A stretch of DNA of 5,726 nucleotides from Solirubrobacterales bacterium (GTDB taxonomy: Bacteria > Actinomycetota > Thermoleophilia > Solirubrobacterales > Solirubrobacteraceae): NCBI GenBank assembly GCA_013696535.1, contig JACCYI010000079.1, forward strand, positions 1 through 5,726. Direction: 5' to 3'. The position numbers and the translations under genes were made by a program. Under the pieces are notes generated by a model. The model did no database searches, was not told the origin of the DNA, and saw only the letters and a program-made list of their open reading frames with translations. Below, in pieces: positions 1 to 5,726 of this stretch. Numbering within the stretch: the first letter of the stretch is position 1; each line of letters begins with the position of its first letter.

Positions 1-19
1 GTCGAGAGTCTCGTAGGAC

Positions 20-78
20 CTTGATCGCCGGTCCTCCCGCTTCGTCCGCTCGCGTTGGAGGCGTTCGGGGCGATCAAG
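20..78. repeat. 10-bp perfect inverted repeat with 39-nt loop
   Basis: CTTGATCGCC at 20-29 is matched exactly by its reverse complement GGCGATCAAG at 69-78. Inside the loop, CCTCC (33-37) can pair with GGAGG (57-61), which would extend the fold across an asymmetric internal loop. No T-tract follows. It could be the terminator of a gene ending left of the window (frame 1 reads seven codons and stops at 22-24), a structured RNA leader, or chance in GC-rich DNA. The repeat is seen directly and its role is not known. Confidence 0.4.
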
Positions 79-107
79 CCAAGCCGACGAGGACAGGAGG
101 AACGGCC

Positions 108-320
108 ATGAGGAAAGTACCCGTGCCGAAGGTCGTCACGGCTCTGGAGGCGGGGGTGTCGGAGCAGACGCGGCGTACTGGGCGCCGCCAGGACGGCGTG
201 GAGTCGGCGTTCTGCACCCTGGCGCTTGTGAGATCGTCCGAACAGGATCGGGCGAGACGAGCGAGCAAGGACTTGAACGTCGGGTGTATCTTCCCGGGTG
301 TGGTCACTGAAGCGCTTTAG
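108..320 (+). CDS. possible small protein, 70 aa, unknown
   Basis: ATG at 108 is preceded by a strong Shine-Dalgarno (AGGAGGA, about 95-101) at good spacing, and the frame runs 70 codons to TAG at 318-320. The product is basic in its first half (TRRTGRR near residues 21-27), has cysteines at 36 and 60, and shows no signal peptide, membrane segment or domain that I recognise. The same frame stays open upstream to the left edge with poor, Arg/Pro/Gly-rich composition, so the openness may only reflect GC content. Its stop codon lies inside the candidate operator at 307-320, an awkward place for a gene end if the hydrolase promoter is also there. It could be a real small protein, the tail of a broken gene, or noncoding. 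The ribosome-binding site is the only positive evidence. Confidence 0.25.
   Translation: MRKVPVPKVVTALEAGVSEQTRRTGRRQDGVESAFCTLALVRSSEQDRARRASKDLNVGCIFPGVVTEAL
307..320. promoter_or_regulatory. candidate LacI-family operator
   Basis: The 14-bp near-palindrome CTGAAGCGCTTTAG has a perfect 8-bp core AAGCGCTT (310-317), then one mismatched pair (309/318) and two further matched pairs. The centre is a CG step at 313/314. Even-length palindromes with a central CG are the usual operator form for LacI-family proteins, and the AAGCGCTT core is shared with the CcpA-type cre site. It lies 72 bp upstream of the hydrolase GTG, and a LacI-family gene follows that hydrolase. The palindrome is seen directly; the regulator assignment is inference. 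I found no convincing -35/-10 pair nearby. Confidence 0.5.
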
Positions 321-381
321 GAGGAGTTTCGGCGCGAGGGGTTTCGGCATGGTAAGCGTCGCGGTGATGGGTCTCAACGGG

Positions 382-386
382 GGAGG
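382..386 (+). promoter_or_regulatory. Shine-Dalgarno that decides the hydrolase start
   Basis: GGAGG sits six bases before GTG 393 and twelve before the next in-frame GTG at 399, so 393 is favoured. The frame is open back to a TAG at 318-320, but no ATG, GTG or TTG occurs in it between that stop and 393. Confidence 0.6.
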
Positions 387-392
387 TGTGAA

Positions 393-2978
393 GTGCGGGT
401 GAAGCGTGCAGTTGGAGTCGGGTTCGCGCTCGCGGCCGTGATGGCCGGACCGGCGTCGGCGGCAACGCCGGAGCTGTCAGTGGACCATCGGCTGGAGGAC
501 CGTCGCGGCGTCGCGGCGGGAACGCGGGCCCAGGTGCTCGCGTTCGAGGACGGACGGTTCTACGCCAACGGCTGGCACATCACAGGCGAGATGGGCGGCA
601 TTGTGACGCCGCCGCTGAAGCTGCTCGACTCGCTCTCGTTCGGCGTCAACGGCCAATGGGTCGGCCCGGCGACGAAGTTCACCAGCGGCTGGGGATACAC
701 CCGCTACGAGCTGCCGACGATCGCCGGCTTCAAGCTTCAGCGCACCGACTTCGTGCCCGATGGGCGCAGAGGCGCACTGATCGGGCTCAAGCTCATCAAT
801 ACGGACCGCCGGGAGCGGACGGCGCGGATCCGCGTCGATGCCCATTCCGAGCTCATGACGCAGTACCCGTGGGGCTTCGGCGGGACGGTGCCCAACGCGA
901 TGGACAATCTACCCGACACGGGGAAGTTCGACGGCGACACGCTGCAGTTCCGCGACGTCGGCGAGCTCCCGCTCGAGGGGAAGGAGCACAGCTACACCGC
1001 GATCGTCGGCTCTGACCGCGGCCCGGCCGGTGGCCGGACCGGCCCCGGGCATTACGGCCCGTTCGGCGCCGGCCGCCGCTGCACCGCCGACCAGACGCCG
1101 GTGCCGATGCCGAAGGAGTGCGACGACGGGCCGTTCGGCCGAGGCACGGGGGGACGGTTGCAATACCGCGTGAAGCTTCGCGGCGGGGGCTCGACCACGA
1201 TCTGGATCGCCGTGGCGGGCTCACACCACTCGGTGCGCGAGGCGCGCGCCGAGTACCGGCGCTTGATCGCGAACCCGCAGGGCTTGCTACGAGCCAAGCA
1301 GGCGTCGCGCGCAGCGCTCGGCCGCTGGTCTGAGTTGAACCTGCCCGGCAACCGACTGTTGGAAGACTCGATTGCGTGGGGCAAGCAGAACCTGGCCGAC
1401 CTGACGCAGGAGTCCGACGACCTGAACATCCGCTGGACCGATCAGGGCAAGGAGTGGACGACTGAAGGAAACGTGCCGCGCGTTCGCTGGGTGGGTGCGG
1501 GGTTTCCCGATTACCCATGGCTGTTCGGCGTCGACGGTGAGTACACCGCGCACGCCAGTGTGACCCTCGGGCAGTTCGAACCGATCAAGGACCACATGCG
1601 CGCGCTGCGCGACATCTCTGAGATCCTCAGCGATGGCTCTGGCGTGGTCGTACACGAGGTCGTCGCCGACGGCTCGGTCTGGTACGGCAAGGACGTGCGC
1701 GGCACAAGCCCGACCGGGACGCCCGAGTACGACTTCAACACGGACGAGATCGTCAAGTTTCCGAGCGCCGTGGCCCTGATCTGGCGCTGGACCGGAGACG
1801 ACGAGTTCCGCGACGAGATGCTCGACTTCACGCGGCGCAACCTGGAGTACGTGCGCACGCAGCTCGACGACGACGGCGACGGCTGGCCGCAGGGCAACGG
1901 CAACGTCGAGCGGCCGGGGATGGGCGAGGAGAAGCTCGACAACGCTGTCTACTACATCCGCGGGCTCTACGACTACGCCGACATGGCGCGCTCCGTCGGC
2001 CAGGAGCAGCGGGCCAACGAGGCCGAGGACCAGGCCGACGCGCTCGCGGAACGCTTCGAAGACGAGTGGTGGATCGAGTCAGATCAACAGTACGCAGATT
2101 CGCTGCGCGGCGACGGAAACGAGAAGATCAACCAGAAGCACTGGATCGGCGTCGACCCGATGGAGGCCGAGTTGTTCGTCGACGGGGAGTTCGTTCCCGG
2201 CCTAGCAGCGTTCGAGAACGGGTCTCGTGCACTCGCGACGCGCGAGAACGGCTGTTACAGCGGCTCTCGGCCCGGCAACCGCGGCCTGTTCCACACCGGC
2301 TGCGGCGGCGGGCCGACGGGGGCCGGCGAGCCGAACATCTTCTCGCTCAACACCGGGATCCAGGCCGTCGGCGAGGGCAACTACGGCCGGCTTGGCGCCG
2401 AGCAGCAGCGTCGCTACACCGACGCCAACGCCGAGACGCAGTTCGCGCAGTCGGCGACTGCCGGCACGCCGGACGAGCAGCCCGGCGCGATGCCCGAGAT
2501 CATGCCGTCCAACCTCGAAGACGGCACGATCGGCACGCCGCCGAACATCGACCGCTGCTGGACCTGCCGGTCGATGTTCATGCAGGCATGGGGTCACTAT
2601 GGCAGCGCCTGGGCGGTCGTACATCAGCAACTGGGCGTACGACCCCACATGGGTCGCGCGTGGCTCGAGGTCGTACCGCAGGTGCCCGACGGCCAGCCGA
2701 ACGTCGAGGGATCGAACATCCGCGTCGGCGACGGCTCGGCCGACGTGTTCGCCTCGCGCGCCGGCGAGCGCTACGCGACCACCGTCGACGCGAGTGACCT
2801 GCGCCTGCAGAAACTGCGCATCGGCCACACGCTGCCGCGCGACGCAACCCCCAAAGCGGTCGTTGTGGATGGTGAAGCGACCGCTGAGTACGAGACGCGA
2901 GAGACCAATCGCGGACTCGAGGTATGGGTCGAAGTCGCGCCGCATAAACGCCACACGCTGGTCATCACCACCGCATAG
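393..2978 (+). CDS. secreted six-hairpin glycoside hydrolase (glucoamylase/glycogen-debranching-like)
   Basis: Predicted extracellular enzyme of 861 aa that hydrolyses glycosidic bonds, most likely in an alpha-glucan or related oligosaccharide. The substrate is not readable from the sequence. Residues 1-23 form a Sec signal peptide (MRVKR, a hydrophobic stretch, cleavage after ASA). Residues about 25-280 look like the N-terminal beta-sandwich that precedes an (alpha/alpha)6 barrel. About 300-745 is the barrel, with FPDYPWLFGVDGEY (371-384) resembling the WFGRD-type active-site strand of debranching enzymes, an aromatic/acidic helix WRWTGDDEFRDEM (464-476), an Asp/Gly-rich turn DDDGDGWPQG (492-501), and KLDNAVYYIRGLYDYA (514-529). 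PEIM (701-704) resembles the catalytic-base LPELF motif of amylo-alpha-1,6-glucosidases, so E702 and D516 are candidate catalytic acids by analogy only. Residues about 750-861 form a C-terminal beta domain. A CWTC pair (722-725) and C230, C243, C621 and C637 could form disulfides outside the cell. It is followed by a terminator-like hairpin and a lacI-type gene. Fold confidence is good and the exact family is uncertain. Confidence 0.8.
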   Translation: MRVKRAVGVGFALAAVMAGPASAATPELSVDHRLEDRRGVAAGTRAQVLAFEDGRFYANGWHITGEMGGIVTPPLKLLDSLSFGVNGQWVGPATKFTSGWGYTRYELPTIAGFKLQRTDFVPDGRRGALIGLKLINTDRRERTARIRVDAHSELMTQYPWGFGGTVPNAMDNLPDTGKFDGDTLQFRDVGELPLEGKEHSYTAIVGSDRGPAGGRTGPGHYGPFGAGRRCTADQTPVPMPKECDDGPFGRGTGGRLQYRVKLRGGGSTTIWIAVAGSHHSVREARAEYRRLIANPQGLLRAKQASRAALGRWSELNLPGNRLLEDSIAWGKQNLADLTQESDDLNIRWTDQGKEWTTEGNVPRVRWVGAGFPDYPWLFGVDGEYTAHASVTLGQFEPIKDHMRALRDISEILSDGSGVVVHEVVADGSVWYGKDVRGTSPTGTPEYDFNTDEIVKFPSAVALIWRWTGDDEFRDEMLDFTRRNLEYVRTQLDDDGDGWPQGNGNVERPGMGEEKLDNAVYYIRGLYDYADMARSVGQEQRANEAEDQADALAERFEDEWWIESDQQYADSLRGDGNEKINQKHWIGVDPMEAELFVDGEFVPGLAAFENGSRALATRENGCYSGSRPGNRGLFHTGCGGGPTGAGEPNIFSLNTGIQAVGEGNYGRLGAEQQRRYTDANAETQFAQSATAGTPDEQPGAMPEIMPSNLEDGTIGTPPNIDRCWTCRSMFMQAWGHYGSAWAVVHQQLGVRPHMGRAWLEVVPQVPDGQPNVEGSNIRVGDGSADVFASRAGERYATTVDASDLRLQKLRIGHTLPRDATPKAVVVDGEATAEYETRETNRGLEVWVEVAPHKRHTLVITTA

Positions 2979-2994
2979 CACCATCCGAACAACC

Positions 2995-3025
2995 CCCGGG
3001 GCCGTTCGAACCGAGCGGCCCCGGG
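2995..3025 (+). terminator. strong GC hairpin between hydrolase and regulator
   Basis: CCCGGGGCCG (2995-3004) pairs perfectly with CGGCCCCGGG (3016-3025). Extension inward by a G-U, a T-A and a C-G pair leaves a loop of about five bases. It starts 17 bp after the hydrolase stop. No T-run follows, which is common for terminators in GC-rich actinobacteria but leaves the call unproven; it could also attenuate read-through into the regulator gene. The loop region contains a separate palindrome, GTTCGAAC (3004-3011). Confidence 0.6.
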
Positions 3026-3049
3026 ACCAGGGACTAGCGTGTCAAGAAG

Positions 3050-4069
3050 ATGAGCACGCCCACTCGCCCAACGATCACCGACGTGGCAAGCAGAGCCGGC
3101 GTATCGATCGCAGCCGTCTCTTTCGCCGTCAACGGCTGTACCGGCGTTGGAGACGACACCCGGCGGCGGATCCTTGAGGCCGCTGAAGAGCTGGGCTGGC
3201 GACCGAGTGCGCCCGCACGTGCGCTTACGTCCGCCCGTGCCGGCGCAGTCGGTCTCGTGCTTGCGCGGGCACTCGGCAACCTCGAGGTCGATCCCTTCTT
3301 CATCCGCTTCCTGGTTGGTGTCGAGCGCGCACTCGCCAGCCACGACGAAGGCTTGTTGTTGCAGGTGCGCGACTCTCCCCGTGAGGAGGTTGACCCTGAC
3401 GCGTACGTCCGGCTGGTCGCCGAAGGGCGTGTGGACGGGTTCTTGCTCACCGACGTCCAGATCGCCGACCCGCGTTTTGCTCTGATCGAGCGGCTAGGCG
3501 TCCCCGCGGTTGTCGCGGGACGGCCCGGCCCGGGATGCTCGTTCCCTTCCGTCGAGACCGAGCATGCTGCCGGCATGGCGGCAGTCGTCGAGACGCTGAT
3601 CGGGCTCGGTCATCAGCGGATCGGCTTCGTCGGCGGCTTCGACCGTTACGAGTACGTGATGCGGCGTCGCGAGGAGTGGGAGCGAGCGCTTGCTCGCGCC
3701 GATCTGCCGGCCGGGCCCGCGACGCACGCCGTCCTCGCCGATCCGCTGGCCCGCGCGGCGACATTGCGCGTGCTCGATCACGCCCCGACCGCCGTTGTCT
3801 ACACAAGTGACCTGCTCGCGATCGGCGGCCTCGCCGAGGCGCGAAGACGCGGCCTGGATGTCCCACGCGACCTCTCCATAGCCGGCTTCGACGATTCCCC
3901 GATCGCATCGCCGGCTGACCTCGCCAGTGTGCAAATCGACTATGCGGGCCTCGGCGAAGCGTCGGCAGCGGCGCTGATGGCGCTCGTGTGCGGAAGGCCC
4001 GCGCCGAATTACGCGCCAGCGCCACCACAGCTCGTTCTTCGCGGCTCAATCGGGCCACCCAGAATCTGA
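3050..4069 (+). CDS. LacI-family transcriptional regulator
   Basis: A 339-aa protein, normal family length, predicted to be a cytoplasmic dimeric repressor released or engaged by a sugar effector. Residues 8-28 are the helix-turn-helix (TITDVASRAGVS then IAAVSFAVN), residues about 51-64 carry the minor-groove hinge (RPSAPARALTSAR), and GAVGLVLAR (65-73) opens the periplasmic-binding-protein-like sensor domain. Sensor landmarks include DGFLLTD (129-135), GHQRIGFVGG (187-196), TAVVYTSDLLAIGGLAEARRRG (247-268 region) and IAGFDDSPIA (277-286). The position equal to LacI Arg22 is Phe25 here (VSFAVNG), a variant I recall from actinobacterial members. An in-frame TAG at 3035 makes ATG 3050 the first possible start. 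The ribosome-binding site is weak (AAGAAG directly before ATG), so low expression or a near-leaderless message is possible. Its place after the hydrolase suggests that it controls that gene, probably through the palindrome at 307-320. Confidence 0.93.
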   Translation: MSTPTRPTITDVASRAGVSIAAVSFAVNGCTGVGDDTRRRILEAAEELGWRPSAPARALTSARAGAVGLVLARALGNLEVDPFFIRFLVGVERALASHDEGLLLQVRDSPREEVDPDAYVRLVAEGRVDGFLLTDVQIADPRFALIERLGVPAVVAGRPGPGCSFPSVETEHAAGMAAVVETLIGLGHQRIGFVGGFDRYEYVMRRREEWERALARADLPAGPATHAVLADPLARAATLRVLDHAPTAVVYTSDLLAIGGLAEARRRGLDVPRDLSIAGFDDSPIASPADLASVQIDYAGLGEASAAALMALVCGRPAPNYAPAPPQLVLRGSIGPPRI

Positions 4070-4099
4070 CACCCCACCGCGTTCAACGTCCCCGGCACG

Positions 4100-4435
4100 T
4101 CAGCTCGATCGGCCGAAGTCCTCAGCGAGGGCGAGGCGCCCGGTGGGCAGGAGGCGATTGGCCAGCCCGGTGAGCGGGTCGTGGCGGACGAGGTGCTCGA
4201 GATCCTGGCGGCTCGTCAGCGTGCGGTCGAGCAAGGAGACGAGCCCGGCCATCCGGGCGAGCACGAGTCCGAACGGCACGATGGCGCCGGCCGCGGTCAC
4301 CACCAGGCCGTGCAAGTGGTCGGTGAGCACTTGTCCGAGGAGTACGGTGGGGGCGAGTAGGGAGGCGAGGGAAAGCGCGACCAGGCGGCGTATCGCATCA
4401 GCTCGCCGACGGGTCGGTTGCGATCTGTTGCTCAT
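4100..4435 (-). pseudogene. truncated membrane-anchored GGDEF (diguanylate cyclase) fragment
   Basis: The frame encodes 111 aa from ATG 4435 to TGA at 4102-4100. Residues about 16-35 and 43-62 are hydrophobic segments, followed by a short charged linker and then HDPLTGLANR (85-94), the conserved opening motif of GGDEF domains. The reading ends 17 residues later, before the GGDEF signature and the catalytic core, so cyclic-di-GMP synthesis is not possible from this piece. Intact relatives usually have more membrane helices before this point, so the 5' end is probably missing too (inference). The stop lies 30 bp from the convergent regulator's stop, and I see no continuing GGDEF sequence in any minus-strand frame there. 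The ATG overlaps the TGA of the flavoprotein relic in an ATGA. It is either a dead remnant or, less likely, a short membrane protein. Confidence 0.7.
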
Positions 4436-4650
4436 GCGGCGCCTGCCGCAGCGAGGTTCTGGGCTTCGGTCATCAGGCCACCGACGATTATCGCCGCGGC
4501 GCTCTGACCCACGGCGATCGCATTGGCGACTGACGGCAGCTACCGGTCGCGTCCCTCACGAGGAAGAGACCGGGCACGTTCGTGTGGAACCTCGCCGGGT
4601 CGGTCAGCTCGCGGCCGAGCTTAATCGCTATAGCCGCACACAGGCCTCCC
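4432..4650 (-). pseudogene. frameshifted C-terminal relic of a thioredoxin-reductase-like flavoprotein
   Basis: Two adjacent minus-strand frames together give a recognisable C-terminus of the FAD/NAD(P) pyridine-nucleotide oxidoreductase family. The first, ending near 4541, reads TNVPGLFLVRDATG, matching the T(S/N)VPGLFAxGDxTG segment that contacts FAD. The second, from about 4539 to TGA at 4434-4432, reads SVANAIAVGQSAAAAI followed by IVGGLMTEAQNLAAAGAA, matching the closing helix of the family. A one-base deletion (or equivalent) near 4540 would join them. The usual GD of the FAD motif is RD here, a second sign of decay. Nothing of the N-terminal FAD-binding motif or redox-active CxxC is visible upstream, so most of the gene is lost. 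The family call rests on motif resemblance. Confidence 0.6.
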
Positions 4651-4930
4651 GCGGTTCTTCTCAGATCGACCCGACCGCCCGAAACATGGCGCCGGCAATG
4701 GCTGCGTCCTCTGGTTCCGGGCACCACGAAGTCCGGACCGAGGCGATGGTGCTCGATCGTCGGCTGCGGGACCGGTTGAAGGCCCGACCCCACTACGGAC
4801 CGAAGGGAAAACCGGCCCGGGCGCACCCGGCCTCCTGGGTAGCTGATGTTCATGGTGGCCGCCGGTGAAGCGGCAGTCGGTTGCCACGTCCGTCGGCCTG
4901 CGAGGGGGCCTGGATTGGGCGGTATGGGCG
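4651..4930. other. gene-poor stretch, probably decayed coding DNA
   Basis: Between the response-regulator stop and the flavoprotein relic I find no intact gene. Long open frames cross it on both strands, but their products are Arg/Pro/Ser-rich and look like GC-driven openness. On the minus strand an ATG at 4853 opens the frame that runs into the flavoprotein relic, and another frame reads PEPEDAAIAGAMFRAVGSI before a TGA near 4690. That peptide is protein-like but I cannot assign it. No convincing terminator for the response regulator is seen; a 5-bp hairpin at 4817-4830 is too weak to call. Confidence 0.4.
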
Positions 4931-5593
4931 CTACTGGTTGTGCTGCGCCGCGCCGCGGAGGTGGGCGAGCACGGCGAGGACACGCCGGTGGTCGTCTGGG
5001 CCGACGGGGAGGTCGAGCTTGGCGAAGATTGAGCGGACGTGCTTCTCCACCGCGCCCTCGGTAACCACGAGCGCGCGGGCGACCGCGACGTTCGAGCGTC
5101 CTTCGGCGATGACGGCGAGCACCTCGCGCTCGCGGGCGGTGAGTTCGAGCAGGGGATCGTCGCCCGTGCGGCGCCCGACGAGCAGCGCAACGATCTCCGG
5201 GTCGATCGCCGAGCCGCCCTCGCCAACCGTGCGGACCGCGTCCGCGAAGTGCTCGGGGTCCCCGACTCGGTCCTTGAGCAGGTAGCCCGCCCCTCGGGCA
5301 CCGTCGGCGAGCAGCTCCTGGGCGTACGCCTCTTCGAGGTGCTGGGAGAGGATGACGACACCGAGCTCGGGGCGCTCGGCGCGCAGCTCGATGGCGGCGC
5401 GCAAGCCGTCGTCGGTGTGAGTTGGGGGCATGCGGATGTCGATGACCGCGACGTCGGGCCGGTGCGCGCGGGCCTTGCGACGCAGATCGTCCGCGTCGGC
5501 CGCCTGAGCGACGACTTCGAGTCCGGCCAGTTCGAGGACCCGGACGATGCCTTGGCGCAGAAGCGGCGCGTCTTCGGCGACGAGAACCTTCAT
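4931..5593 (-). CDS. LuxR/NarL-family response regulator
   Basis: A 220-aa DNA-binding response regulator, standard for the NarL/FixJ class. Residues 1-120 are the receiver: acidic pocket E7-D8, phospho-acceptor D52 in VAVIDIRMPP, S83 at the switch position and K107 in GYLLKD. Residues 151-195 form the LuxR-type helix-turn-helix, opening LTAREREVLAVIAEG and containing NVAVARALVVTEGAVEKHV, which binds DNA after phosphorylation-driven dimerisation. ATG 5593 is chosen because MKVLVAEDA begins the receiver fold exactly there; an upstream TTG at 5623 would add ten residues with no fold. The ATG overlaps the kinase TGA in an ATGA, implying translational coupling and a cognate pair. All key residues are present, so it should be functional. 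Targets and signal are unknown. Confidence 0.95.
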   Translation of the reverse strand: MKVLVAEDAPLLRQGIVRVLELAGLEVVAQAADADDLRRKARAHRPDVAVIDIRMPPTHTDDGLRAAIELRAERPELGVVILSQHLEEAYAQELLADGARGAGYLLKDRVGDPEHFADAVRTVGEGGSAIDPEIVALLVGRRTGDDPLLELTAREREVLAVIAEGRSNVAVARALVVTEGAVEKHVRSIFAKLDLPVGPDDHRRVLAVLAHLRGAAQHNQ

Positions 5594-5726
5594 TGGGCGA
5601 CGGGGATCCGGGCGCGAACGCAAGTGCCGCGGTTGGCTTTACCGGGGCCCACGGTCAGCGTTCCGTCGAGGGCCTCGACCCGGGCCGCGAGTCCCTGCAG
5701 CCCGTCGCCCGCGCCGTCCGCTCCGC
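5590..5726 (-). CDS. NarL-type sensor histidine kinase, C-terminal end (partial)
   Basis: Only the last 44 codons are in the window; the gene continues past the right edge. The residues are the end of an HATPase_c domain: DGLQGLAARVEALDGTLTV is the G2-box region and following strand of HisKA_3-type (NarL-class) kinases, and the protein closes RGTCVRARIPVAQ. The TGA at 5592-5590 overlaps the response-regulator ATG by four bases, the usual arrangement for a kinase that phosphorylates the adjacent regulator. Sensor domain, membrane topology and signal cannot be seen. Confidence 0.88.
   Translation of the reverse strand, partial: GADGAGDGLQGLAARVEALDGTLTVGPGKANRGTCVRARIPVAQ

Noticed and set aside
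273..292. TTGAAC (273-278) and TATCTT (287-292) as a sigma-70 promoter
   Set aside because: The spacer is only eight bases, far from the required 16-18.
1..392. Search of both strands for the missing half of the GGDEF gene, a transposase, or insertion-element ends flanking the hydrolase-regulator unit
   Set aside because: No GGDEF signature, transposase motif or target duplication shared with 4070-4100 was found.
2202..2984. Long minus-strand open frame (260 codons) opposite the hydrolase gene
   Set aside because: It lies antisense to a clear signal-peptide glycoside hydrolase; composition is Arg/Ala/Val-rich with no domain. It is a GC-driven shadow.
3682..3697. GCGAGC/GCTCGC hairpin around an AGCGCT core inside the regulator gene, as a second operator
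   Set aside because: It lies within codons of a conserved helix, lacks the AAGCGCTT core symmetry and is explained by codon use.
4817..4830. CCGGG/CCCGG hairpin as terminator for the response regulator
   Set aside because: Only five base pairs, no T-tract, and about 100 bp beyond the stop.
4143..4868. Plus-strand open frame of 241 codons over the relic region
   Set aside because: Low-complexity Arg/Ser-rich translation opposite the GGDEF and flavoprotein fragments, with no recognisable motif.
4621..5361. Minus-strand open frame of 246 codons across the response regulator and the region beyond
   Set aside because: Ser/Arg/Pro-rich and out of frame with the receiver/HTH protein; only its counterpart further downstream (after 4539) carries real flavoprotein remnant.
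5594..5623. Upstream TTG start for the response regulator
   Set aside because: It adds ten residues not belonging to the receiver fold and overlaps the kinase further; ATG 5593 gives the canonical N-terminus and an ATGA overlap.

Overview
The window is GC-rich DNA with actinobacterial-style codon use: G or C at most third positions, a GTG start, and a NarL-type two-component pair. The membrane-GGDEF fragment and the regulators would fit Actinomycetota, perhaps Thermoleophilia/Solirubrobacterales. That placement is inference from style and not from a marker gene.

Layout. Bases 1-392 hold no recognisable gene. They contain a 10-bp inverted repeat (20-29/69-78), a possible 70-codon ORF with a good Shine-Dalgarno (108-320), and a LacI-type palindromic operator candidate (307-320, core AAGCGCTT). 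Next comes a large gene for a secreted six-hairpin glycoside hydrolase related to glucoamylase/glycogen-debranching enzymes (393-2978), followed by a strong GC hairpin (2995-3025) and a LacI-family regulator on the same strand (3050-4069). From 4070 to the right edge all recognisable content is on the minus strand. The right edge carries the 3' end of a NarL-family sensor histidine kinase (5590-5726) and its LuxR/NarL response regulator (4931-5593), joined by an ATGA overlap. Downstream of the regulator are gene relics: a frameshifted C-terminus of a thioredoxin-reductase-like flavoprotein (about 4432-4650) and a membrane-anchored GGDEF fragment that ends just after the first GGDEF-domain motif (4100-4435).

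Working model. The hydrolase and LacI regulator form a small carbohydrate-utilisation unit. The enzyme is exported and trims an alpha-glucan or other oligosaccharide, and the regulator probably represses it at the palindrome about 70 bp upstream of its start until a released sugar binds. No transporter is in view. The two-component pair is a separate unit whose signal cannot be told from this window. The 4070-4930 interval looks like a decaying junction between the two.

I see no CRISPR array, tRNA, rRNA, transposase or clearly new system. The most checkable points are the operator-regulator pairing, the unassigned hydrolase subfamily and the relic junction.
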